Assembly (NCBI RefSeq): GCF_025947285.1
Contig: NZ_CP110008.1
Span: 2,123,001 to 2,187,000, forward strand
Length of the DNA: 64,000 bases
Direction of reading: 5' to 3'
From: Flavobacterium sp. N2820
GTDB taxonomy: Bacteria; Bacteroidota; Bacteroidia; Flavobacteriales; Flavobacteriaceae
Shown: positions 57,618 through 64,000 of the stretch, in pieces
Layout: each line of letters begins with the position of its first letter
How positions within the stretch are numbered: the first letter of the stretch is position 1
The notes under the pieces: model-generated
Database searches by the model: none
What the model was told of the DNA's origin: nothing
What the model saw: only the letters and a program-made list of their open reading frames with translations
Translations under genes and position numbers: made by a program

Positions 57618-58373
57618 AGAAAAATCGTCTTTATCATTTAAAAAATTCAATTTTTGACGCGTTGCTAATTGTTGATCTTTATCCAATTCGCATACGAAAA
57701 CTCCCAAATCACTTTCGCAATTAAGCATGTTATTTCCTAGGAAATCAATTACTTGCGAATGTCCTGGATATTCTAATTGATTTGCATCTTCACCTATTCT
57801 ATTTACACCAATAGTATAGCACATGTTTTCTATGGCACGAGCTTTTAAAAGTGAATCCCAAGCATTAATTCTTGGCTTTGGCCAATTCGCAACATAAAGT
57901 ATTAGATCATAATTTTCAACATTTCGGACAAAAACAGGAAAGCGCAAATCGTAACAAACTTGAAGACAGATGTTCCAATTGTTGTAATTTACGATAACTT
58001 TTTTGGTTCCTTTTGTATAGACTTTTTCTTCTCCTGCCAAAGTAAACAAATGTCTTTTATTGTAAAACTGCACTTCGCCTGACGGAAAAATAAAAACCAT
58101 TCGGTTATAAAAATTTCCATCTTCTTTAATTACCAAACTTCCTGTAATGCCGCAATTTTTTGCTTTGGCTAAGCCTTTTAACCAAGTCATCGTTTCTCCA
58201 TCCATAGGTTCCGCTACAGCCGATGGATTCATGGTAAAACCTGAAGTAAACATTTCTGGCAAAATAAATAAATCAAACGGTTCATCTTCATTTAGAAAAT
58301 ATTCTTCAATGAATTTTCGATTTACTGCGGGATTTTCCCAAGCTAACTTAGTTTGAAATACGGCTATTTTCAT
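57609..58373 (-). CDS. Nitrilase-superfamily amidohydrolase (omega-amidase-like)
   Basis: A 254-residue carbon-nitrogen hydrolase. The catalytic triad is complete: Glu40 (FILPEMFTSGF), Lys106 (QFYNKRHLF) and Cys140 (NICLQVCYDLRFP). LPEMF-TSG and NKRHLFTLAGE are typical of the omega-amidase/YafV branch, which hydrolyses alpha-ketoglutaramate and related amides as metabolite repair. Its start overlaps the end of the upstream hypothetical gene by 26 bases, suggesting translational coupling. Confidence 0.92.
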   Translation of the reverse strand: MKIAVFQTKLAWENPAVNRKFIEEYFLNEDEPFDLFILPEMFTSGFTMNPSAVAEPMDGETMTWLKGLAKAKNCGITGSLVIKEDGNFYNRMVFIFPSGEVQFYNKRHLFTLAGEEKVYTKGTKKVIVNYNNWNICLQVCYDLRFPVFVRNVENYDLILYVANWPKPRINAWDSLLKARAIENMCYTIGVNRIGEDANQLEYPGHSQVIDFLGNNMLNCESDLGVFVCELDKDQQLATRQKLNFLNDKDDFSLV

Positions 58374-58821
58374 TTACTTGAATTGAATAGTTCCATTTAT
58401 GAGATGGGTGATTATTTGATAATATTGAAACCAATGTAATTACTGTTCCTGAAGGCAATAAGGCAATACCTGTAATATATCCATATCCACCAGCCGAAAT
58501 TCCAACAATACCACCAGTAACAAAAAGCAAACCCGTTGCAATAAAAACAGGGTTAGTAATCTTTGCAAATAGTGATTTCTTTTTAATTTTTTCAATATCG
58601 TTCAATAAAATTACTTTTTCATTAATCAATATACTTGAAGAATCAATTATAGTGAATCTACCATATATTTTTTGTCCTTGTTTGGTTTCAATTTTAATTC
58701 TTTTGTTTTCTTTTATTTCTTTAAAAAACTCGGAATCTTTTTTTTGCATAACTAACACATTATTCTGCGCTACAGAGAGAGCAGAAACTAGAAATAAGAA
58801 CAAAGCTAATACAAATTTCAT
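58348..58821 (-). CDS. Hypothetical exported membrane protein
   Basis: Not recognised. The start chosen is the ATG at 58821 (157 residues), because it begins a signal peptide (MKFVLALFLFLVSALSVAQ); an ATG at 58851 extends it by 10 residues. The mature part has a small beta domain (KRIKIETKQGQKIYGRFTIIDSSSILINEKVILLNDIEKIKK) resembling Sm/SH3-type folds that often sense or bind at membranes. Two hydrophobic segments follow (VFIATGLLFVTGGIVGISAGG; GIALLPSGTVITLVSIL). It is followed directly by the overlapping amidohydrolase gene. Confidence 0.65.
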   Translation of the reverse strand: MKFVLALFLFLVSALSVAQNNVLVMQKKDSEFFKEIKENKRIKIETKQGQKIYGRFTIIDSSSILINEKVILLNDIEKIKKKSLFAKITNPVFIATGLLFVTGGIVGISAGGYGYITGIALLPSGTVITLVSILSNNHPSHKWNYSIQVNENSRISN

Positions 58822-58893
58822 ACTTATTATTTTTGAAGTTAAAAATACCATTTTAATTTATGTTGCAAGACGGTTTAAGAATTATTTAAAAAA

Positions 58894-58921
58894 AAACGCA
58901 TTCAAATAAATGAATGCGTTT
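58894..58921 (-). terminator. Terminator of the sdhCAB operon
   Basis: AAACGCATTC pairs perfectly with GAATGCGTTT across an 8-base loop. On the minus strand a run of nine Ts follows. It lies 22 bases past the sdhB stop. Confidence 0.88.
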
Positions 58922-58943
58922 CTATTTTGTAAGCTTATATGAA

Positions 58944-59705
58944 TTATTTCACAGATGCTTTTAAAAATTCTCTGTTCATACGAGCAATGTTTTCTAACGA
59001 AATACCCTTTGGGCATTCGATTTCACATGCTCCAGTATTGGTACAGTTTCCAAAACCTTCTTCATCCATTTGGCGAACCATGTTTTGAACACGTTGAGCT
59101 GCTTCAACTTTTCCTTGAGGTAACAATGCATATTGTGATACTTTTGCTCCTACAAACAACATTGCTGAACCATTTTTACAACTTGCAACGCAAGCACCAC
59201 ATCCAATACATGCAGCAGCCATAAAGGCTTTGTCTGCATCGTCTTTAGGCACTGGAATTGAATTGGCATCAATAGTATTTCCAGAAGTGTTTACTGAAAC
59301 GAAACCACCCGCTTGTTGAATTCTATCAAATGCGCTTCTATCAACTACTAAATCTTTGATTACTGGAAATGCTTTACTTCTCCATGGTTCTACAAAAATA
59401 GTATCACCATCTTTAAACATTCTCATGTGTAACTGACAGGTTGTAATTCCAGTATCTGGTCCGTGAGCACGACCGTTAATATAAAGCGAACACATTCCAC
59501 AGATTCCTTCACGACAATCGTGATCAAATGCAACTGGCTCTATATTATCGTTAATTAATTGCTCATTTAATTGGTCAAGCATTTCTAAAAATGAACTTGC
59601 TGTTGAAACATCATTTAATTTATATGTTTCCATGCTTCCTTTAGAATCAGCATTCTTTTGACGCCAAATCTTAAGATTTATATTGATATTTTTTGCTGCA
59701 CTCAT
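58944..59705 (-). CDS. sdhB: Succinate dehydrogenase / fumarate reductase iron-sulfur subunit
   Basis: A 253-residue electron-transfer subunit of complex II. The 2Fe-2S cluster ligands are Cys64, Cys69, Cys72 and Cys90 ([16 protein letters not shown]). The [4Fe-4S] and [3Fe-4S] ligands are in [14 protein letters not shown] (166-176) and [15 protein letters not shown] (221-231). It passes electrons from SdhA to the quinone site of SdhC. It is last in the operon, six bases after sdhA, and a strong terminator follows. Confidence 0.97.
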   Translation of the reverse strand: MSAAKNININLKIWRQKNADSKGSMETYKLNDVSTASSFLEMLDQLNEQLINDNIEPVAFDHDCREGICGMCSLYINGRAHGPDTGITTCQLHMRMFKDGDTIFVEPWRSKAFPVIKDLVVDRSAFDRIQQAGGFVSVNTSGNTIDANSIPVPKDDADKAFMAAACIGCGACVASCKNGSAMLFVGAKVSQYALLPQGKVEAAQRVQNMVRQMDEEGFGNCTNTGACEIECPKGISLENIARMNREFLKASVK

Positions 59706-59711
59706 AATTTT

Positions 59712-61721
59712 TTATTTGTAATTTCTAGCTGCAATTTTAATAAATTCGTATTTCAGTTCTTCTTTGTGAAGCTCTTCTTTAGTGATATCATCACCTTTAT
59801 ATTCCCAAGCACCTACAAAAGAGAAATTCTCATCATCACGAAGTGTTTCTCCTTCTGCATCTTGGTATTCTTCACGGAAGTGACCTCCACATGATTCATT
59901 ACGTTGCAAAGCATCCATTGCCATTAATTGACCTAAATCTATTAAATCTGCAACTCTTAATGCTTTTTCTAATTGTGGATTCAATTCGTCTGCACTTCCT
60001 GGAACATTAACTTCTTTATAGAATTCTTCTTTCAAAGCTGCAATTTCTGCAATAGCTTCTTTTAATCCTTTTTCGTTTCTTCCCATTCCAACTTTATTCC
60101 ACATAATTAGTCCAAGACGTTTATGGAAATGATCAACAGATTTTGTTCCCTTATTGTTTAAGAACTTACTTATTGCATCCTTAACTCTAGCTTCTGCTTC
60201 GATAAATTCTGGAGCATCTGTAGCTATTTTACCTGTTCTAATTTCATCCGCTAAATAGTTTGAAATTGTATAAGGTAATACAAAATAACCATCTGCTAAA
60301 CCTTGCATTAGAGCTGATGCTCCTAAACGGTTTGCGCCGTGGTCAGAAAAATTTGCTTCACCTGCAACAAAACAACCTGGAATTGTTGACTGTAAATTAT
60401 AATCAACCCAAACACCTCCCATAGTATAGTGAACTGCTGGATAAATTTTCATTGGTGTTTCATACGGATTTTCATCTGTAATTTTTTGATACATCGTAAA
60501 CAAGTTACCATATTTCTCTTCTAACCATTGTTTTCCTAAAGCAGTTATTTCCTCAGGAGATGGATTGTGATTTCCTTTTGCAAAAGCAGCTTGTTTTCCT
60601 TTGGTTTGAATTTCTGTAGAAAAATCTAAGTAAACACCTTCATTAGTATCATTTGCTTCAATACCACGTCCTTCGTCACAAACCTCTTTTGCTGCTCTAG
60701 AGGCAACGTCACGAGGAACCAAGTTACCAAACGCAGGGTATTTTCTTTCTAAATAGTAATCTCTATCTTCTTCAGCCAATTCTGTTGGTTTTAATTTACC
60801 AGCACGAATTGCTTCCGCATCTTCTTTTTTCTTTGGTACCCAAATACGACCTGAATTTCTAAGTGACTCAGACATCAATGTCAACTTGGCCTGATTGGTT
60901 CCATGAACTGGAATACAGGTTGGGTGAATTTGAACATAACATGGATTTGCGAACAAAGCGCCTTGTTTGTGTACTTTCCACCCAGCAGTTACATTACTTC
61001 CCATTGCATTTGTAGAAAGGAAATATACATTTCCATAACCTCCAGAAGCAATAACAACAGCATGTGCAGAGTGTCTTTCGATTTCCCCAGTAACCAAGTT
61101 ACGGGCTATAATTCCACGTGCTTTTCCATCTACTTTTACTAAGTCTAGCATTTCGTGACGGCTGTACATTTTAACACGACCTAATCCAATTTGTCTTGAT
61201 AAAGCTGAATAAGCTCCTAATAACAATTGTTGTCCTGTTTGCCCAGCGGCATAAAAAGTACGTTGTACTTGTGTTCCTCCAAACGAACGGTTGTCTAACA
61301 TTCCACCATATTCGCGAGCAAAAGGAACTCCTTGTGCTACACATTGGTCAATAATATTTCCTGAAACTTCTGCTAAACGATGTACGTTTGCTTCACGAGC
61401 GCGGTAGTCACCACCTTTTATAGTATCATAGAAAAGACGGTAAACACTATCGCCATCATTTTGATAATTTTTTGCTGCATTGATACCTCCTTGAGCCGCA
61501 ATTGAGTGCGCACGACGTGGAGAATCTTGAAAACAAAATGCTTTTACGTTGTACCCCATTTCTCCAAGAGAAGCGGCAGCAGAAGCACCTGCTAAACCAG
61601 TTCCTACAACAATAATATCGATTTTTGGTCTATTATTTGGAGCAACTAATTTCAAGTGATTTTTATGATCGGTCCATTTGTCTTTTAATGGACCAGCTGG
61701 TATTTTAGAATCTAACTTCAT
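59712..61721 (-). CDS. sdhA: Succinate dehydrogenase / fumarate reductase flavoprotein subunit
   Basis: A 669-residue catalytic subunit. Covalent FAD attachment is predicted at His72 ([17 protein letters not shown]), and the Rossmann motif is [17 protein letters not shown]. Active-site segments include [23 protein letters not shown], and [19 protein letters not shown]. It oxidises succinate in the TCA cycle, or reduces fumarate, on the cytoplasmic face. The length and the single-polypeptide cytochrome partner match the type B (Bacteroidota/Wolinella-like) complex. Confidence 0.97.
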   Translation of the reverse strand: MKLDSKIPAGPLKDKWTDHKNHLKLVAPNNRPKIDIIVVGTGLAGASAAASLGEMGYNVKAFCFQDSPRRAHSIAAQGGINAAKNYQNDGDSVYRLFYDTIKGGDYRAREANVHRLAEVSGNIIDQCVAQGVPFAREYGGMLDNRSFGGTQVQRTFYAAGQTGQQLLLGAYSALSRQIGLGRVKMYSRHEMLDLVKVDGKARGIIARNLVTGEIERHSAHAVVIASGGYGNVYFLSTNAMGSNVTAGWKVHKQGALFANPCYVQIHPTCIPVHGTNQAKLTLMSESLRNSGRIWVPKKKEDAEAIRAGKLKPTELAEEDRDYYLERKYPAFGNLVPRDVASRAAKEVCDEGRGIEANDTNEGVYLDFSTEIQTKGKQAAFAKGNHNPSPEEITALGKQWLEEKYGNLFTMYQKITDENPYETPMKIYPAVHYTMGGVWVDYNLQSTIPGCFVAGEANFSDHGANRLGASALMQGLADGYFVLPYTISNYLADEIRTGKIATDAPEFIEAEARVKDAISKFLNNKGTKSVDHFHKRLGLIMWNKVGMGRNEKGLKEAIAEIAALKEEFYKEVNVPGSADELNPQLEKALRVADLIDLGQLMAMDALQRNESCGGHFREEYQDAEGETLRDDENFSFVGAWEYKGDDITKEELHKEELKYEFIKIAARNYK

Positions 61722-61739
61722 AATATATACTGATGTTGA

Positions 61740-62606
61740 TTATTTTTTAAAGTGTAAGATAACTGGAATAATTGCAAATAATAGTGGAACTACGATTGCA
61801 AATGCTTTTCCGAAAAACTTGATTACCGGAGTTAATTTTGAACTATTAGCTCCTAATGATTGAAAGGCACTTTGAAAACCATGCCATAAGTGAAACGCTA
61901 AAGCTAACATTGCTAAAACATACCCAATTGTAAACAATAAACCGTATTTAGCATCTTTAAAAAAATCTAATGTTAGTTTGTATAAATCTTTGTACAAATC
62001 TGCTGTTTTAACATCTGCTTGTTTGAAGTGTAATTCTGTTTTGTTTTTAATAACAAACTGCTTTGGCATCATTCCTTGTTCCTCTTTTTCACCTTCTTTA
62101 GCTACTTGATCAAATGGAAAATACTGTCCAACCTGAGTTCCAACATAAAAAACTTGTTTTTGACCTTGTACATCAATAGTTTTTGTCATTAATGGCATGT
62201 TTTTGTCAAAATGCATTTTTGCCCAAAAATTCACCATATGCGTAGCAATGAAAACTAAAATAACGGTTCCTAAAACAGCCATGTTTCTTGAAGCAAAACT
62301 TGTATTTGCTGATGGATTTGTTTTTGCATAACCTATTGGTCTAGCTTTTTTGTTTTGGATTGTTAATAATATTCCATCAATAGCGTGGAATAAAATTGAA
62401 ATGTACGTTAAATAAGAAAGTAATTTTACCGCTGGATTGGTAGTCATAAACAATGCATACTGATTAAAATTCAATGCGTTGTTTGGAACAAGCAATTGAA
62501 GATTTCCTGCTAAATGACCCGCCAAAAACAAGCATAAAAATAAACCTGTAAGAGCCATCCAATATTTCTTTGCAATAGATGACTTTAAAAGTGCTGATTT
62601 TGCCAT
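61740..62606 (-). CDS. sdhC: Succinate dehydrogenase cytochrome b subunit (type B)
   Basis: A 288-residue membrane anchor started at ATG 62606; the longer frame opens with TTG. Five transmembrane helices carry histidines for two hemes (FLAGHLAGNLQL, ISILFHAIDGILL, FIATHMVNFWAKM, LAFHLWHGFQSAFQ). Its single-chain diheme layout is typical of type B succinate:quinone oxidoreductases using menaquinone. Between helices 3 and 4 lies a charged insert of ~75 residues (MPLMTKTIDVQGQKQVFYVG ... ADLYKDLYKLTLD). It is first in the operon, behind a promoter overlapped by a 30-base inverted repeat. Confidence 0.93.
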   Translation of the reverse strand: MAKSALLKSSIAKKYWMALTGLFLCLFLAGHLAGNLQLLVPNNALNFNQYALFMTTNPAVKLLSYLTYISILFHAIDGILLTIQNKKARPIGYAKTNPSANTSFASRNMAVLGTVILVFIATHMVNFWAKMHFDKNMPLMTKTIDVQGQKQVFYVGTQVGQYFPFDQVAKEGEKEEQGMMPKQFVIKNKTELHFKQADVKTADLYKDLYKLTLDFFKDAKYGLLFTIGYVLAMLALAFHLWHGFQSAFQSLGANSSKLTPVIKFFGKAFAIVVPLLFAIIPVILHFKK

Positions 62607-62643
62607 AATTTTATTTGATTGTAATAGTTTTATAAAAATCAAA

Positions 62644-62674
62644 CAAAAATACAGCTATTTGAAATTAACTACAA
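62644..62674 (-). promoter_or_regulatory. Predicted sdhCAB promoter
   Basis: On the minus strand TTG (62672-62674), a 20-base spacer and TATTTTTG (62644-62651, a perfect -7 TAnnTTTG) give a full Bacteroidota-type promoter. The -7 box lies 37 bases upstream of the sdhC ATG. Confidence 0.65.
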
Positions 62675-62691
62675 CCTTTTGTAGCTAATTT
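62662..62691. promoter_or_regulatory. 30-base inverted repeat over the sdh -33 element
   Basis: Left arm 62662-62674 and right arm 62679-62691 pair at 12 of 13 positions around four bases; the core is CTACAAccttTTGTAG. It covers the -33 TTG, as a repressor operator would. It is AT-rich and lacks a following U run, so it is a poor terminator for the gene upstream. Confidence 0.55.
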
Positions 62692-62781
62692 ATAATGAAT
62701 TTAAAATAATCCAACTTTCGTTGAATATCAAGACTTTACACTCTTTAAAAATAAAAAATGTATATTAATTTTGCGAAATAA

Positions 62782-63654
62782 TTATTTTACATAGCTAGGA
62801 ATTAATCCTCTTAATCCCATATCCACAACGTTTTCTCCAATTGAAGGCTCATATTTTCCATCTACAGTTACTTCTTGCCATTCGAAACTATTGTTGACAG
62901 AAAGCGACAATGTAACCACTACATCTTGGGTTTCACTACCATTGATTACTAAGTTTTCAGCAAATTTTCCTGTAACTACACAAGACCCAGATGGAATTGG
63001 GGATGTACTCGCAATAGGATTGGGAACAGTTGTTGCCCCAGCAGGTGCTTGACCTGATGTAGCATAAGGAAAATCATTCAATGCAAATGCCCAATATCCT
63101 TGAGAACGGTTAGCATTTACTGGAAAAGAATTACTACCGATAAAATGTGTATTAATATATGTATTATAACCTACAAAACTCGCTAATCTACCCTGATAAT
63201 CTATTCCATTATTTCTGATAGAAATATTATAATCTTGGTACGCAAGAGAAACTCGCACATATTCGTAATTGCCTTGTGCCACTTGACTCAATGGGATTTT
63301 TAAAAAAGTTTCACCTTCACTCACAAGTATTGCTTGATCAAAATCAATGGCCACCGAACCGCCTTCGATAGTTTCTGCTGCGTGATATAAAACAGTTCCA
63401 TCACCTAATTGCGTGTAGGCTGTTGGGGATAATTCGAAATAATGTGCAGAAATTGCATTAAAATCAGGAGATTGTGCTGCATTTCCTGGCGCAACACTTG
63501 AAGGCTGTCCTAGATTATTCAAGCGAACTTGATTAGGATCGAATTGAAATTTCACAATTAAATAAGGCTCTTCTGCCTTGTCATCTGCATCCTCACAAGA
63601 GAAAAAAGTAAAAGCACCAATGACTAAAGTGAATAAAACTACTAATTTTTTCAT
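62782..63654 (-). CDS. Hypothetical lipoprotein
   Basis: Not recognised with certainty. 290 residues with a lipobox (FTFFSC, Cys20) followed by the acidic EDADDKAEEP, typical of surface-exported flavobacterial lipoproteins. The mature part is beta-rich (YLIVKFQFDPNQVRLNNLG; NAISAHYFELSPTAYTQLGDG; VRVSLAYQDYNISIRNNGIDYQGRLASFVGYNTYI), and a late segment GSCVVTGKFAENLVINGSETQDVVVTLSLSVNNSFEW suggests a jelly-roll or MbnP-like fold. It may bind a metal or heme, as some MbnP-like proteins do, but no ligand set is evident. It lies between sdhC and a ChaN-like gene, in the same direction as both. Confidence 0.68.
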   Translation of the reverse strand: MKKLVVLFTLVIGAFTFFSCEDADDKAEEPYLIVKFQFDPNQVRLNNLGQPSSVAPGNAAQSPDFNAISAHYFELSPTAYTQLGDGTVLYHAAETIEGGSVAIDFDQAILVSEGETFLKIPLSQVAQGNYEYVRVSLAYQDYNISIRNNGIDYQGRLASFVGYNTYINTHFIGSNSFPVNANRSQGYWAFALNDFPYATSGQAPAGATTVPNPIASTSPIPSGSCVVTGKFAENLVINGSETQDVVVTLSLSVNNSFEWQEVTVDGKYEPSIGENVVDMGLRGLIPSYVK

Positions 63655-63674
63655 ACTATCGATTGTTATCTAAC

Positions 63675-63725
63675 CCTGATTGGAGTGATAGCTCCCGATT
63701 TATCGGGACTATAACGGAAAGCAGG
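63675..63725. repeat. Structured intergenic element with nested inverted repeats
   Basis: TCCCGATTTATCGGGA (63693-63708) is nested in flanking arms GTGATAG (63685-63691) and CTATAAC (63709-63715), with one bulge and one mismatch. Outer CCTG (63675-63678) faces CAGG (63722-63725). The element is GC-richer than its surroundings. It recalls dispersed flavobacterial intergenic palindromes; this memory is unverified. Confidence 0.5.
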
Positions 63726-63775
63726 AACCCAACTTTAAACAAAACCATATCGCTTGGTTTCAAAATAAGACGATT

Positions 63776-64000
63776 TTAATAGGTTTTTGTTACATCTTCA
63801 TCTATAACGAGAATAAAGTCGGCTTTATTGTAGTGTTCGGCTTCTAATTTTGTAATATCTTTTTGTTCTACAGTGGCAATGGTAATAATTTTTATTTCAG
63901 CATCTAATTTTTTCAAATACCAATTGATTCCTTCATAATTATCCGAATGATAGGTTCCATTGTAATGCACAAAAGTGCTGTTTTCTTTTCTGTTTTTATG
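63776..64000 (-). CDS. C-terminus of a ChaN-family (heme-binding-like) lipoprotein, truncated
   Basis: The frame is open without a stop to the window edge, so the N-terminus lies beyond 64000. The visible 74 residues read KENSTFVHYNGTYHSDNYEG, then INWYLKKLDAEIKIITIATVEQ, and end in a helix and strand (AEHYNKADFILVIDEDVTKTY). The H-YNG-YHSDN-EG-I-WYLK pattern is the end of the ChaN/Cofac_haem_bdg domain as I recall it. Such lipoproteins take part in iron or heme handling. An internal GTG at 63968-63970 is not the true start, because coding sequence continues upstream. Confidence 0.65.
   Translation of the reverse strand, partial: HKNRKENSTFVHYNGTYHSDNYEGINWYLKKLDAEIKIITIATVEQKDITKLEAEHYNKADFILVIDEDVTKTY

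Noticed and set aside
63776..63970. A complete 64-residue protein starting at GTG 63970
   Set aside because: The frame stays open to the window edge and upstream codons continue the conserved sequence, so it is a truncated C-terminus.

Overview
The window looks like a chromosomal segment of a Flavobacterium or close relative (Bacteroidota, Flavobacteriia). Evidence: low GC, a SusC/SusD/SusE outer-membrane set, type A and type B type-IX-secretion (T9SS) C-terminal domains, a mevalonate-pathway pair beside a UbiA prenyltransferase, a three-gene sdhCAB operon, and many intergenic -7 boxes of the Bacteroidota form TAnnTTTG. There are no rRNA or tRNA genes, IS elements, prophage or CRISPR arrays. 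No gene-free stretch exceeds 300 bases; the longest is the ~226-base control region between susC and the LacI regulator.

Layout. 1-17200 is a complete alpha-glucan (starch/maltose) utilisation locus. On the minus strand lie susC-susD-susE-like genes and the start of another secreted protein. Divergently on the plus strand come a LacI-type regulator, an MFS sugar importer, beta-phosphoglucomutase, a GH65 phosphorylase, a GH97 alpha-glucosidase and two GH13 amylases. Oligosaccharides would be bound and imported by SusCDE, cut in the periplasm by GH97/GH13 enzymes, carried inward by the MFS protein, and split by phosphorolysis to glucose and beta-glucose-1-phosphate, which the mutase turns into glucose-6-phosphate. 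A perfect LacI-type operator and a second 20-base motif shared by the susC and MFS leaders suggest co-regulation.

17200-30700: an umuC-umuD pair in unusual order, a 1414-residue repeat-rich T9SS protein, lepA, a serine hydrolase, dusB, a MATE exporter, a hypothetical secreted protein and an NTF2-like protein. 30700-35400: an RluB-type pseudouridine synthase, a UbiA prenyltransferase, mevalonate kinase, diphosphomevalonate decarboxylase and TspO. 35400-39200: three envelope lipoproteins (LPP20-like, TPR plus CsgG/LpoB-like, LPP20-like), the best candidate here for an uncharacterised system. 39200-48800: BaiN-like flavoprotein, cupin/JmjC protein, a 1666-residue T9SS type A protein, recX, thiL and a small outer-membrane-like protein. 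48900-58900: cation/proton antiporter, LytTR two-component pair, glycyl-tRNA synthetase, ComF, Ig-like lipoprotein, nitrilase-family amidase and small hypotheticals. 58900-64000: sdhCAB, a lipoprotein, and the C-terminus of a ChaN-like protein.

Most notable non-coding signals: a 96-base degenerate octamer array running in register into the thiL -7 box; a 30-base inverted repeat over the sdh promoter; mutually exclusive hairpins in the MFS leader; and several short dispersed palindromes or repeats. All functional calls come from reading the sequence and recalled family knowledge; no database search was run.
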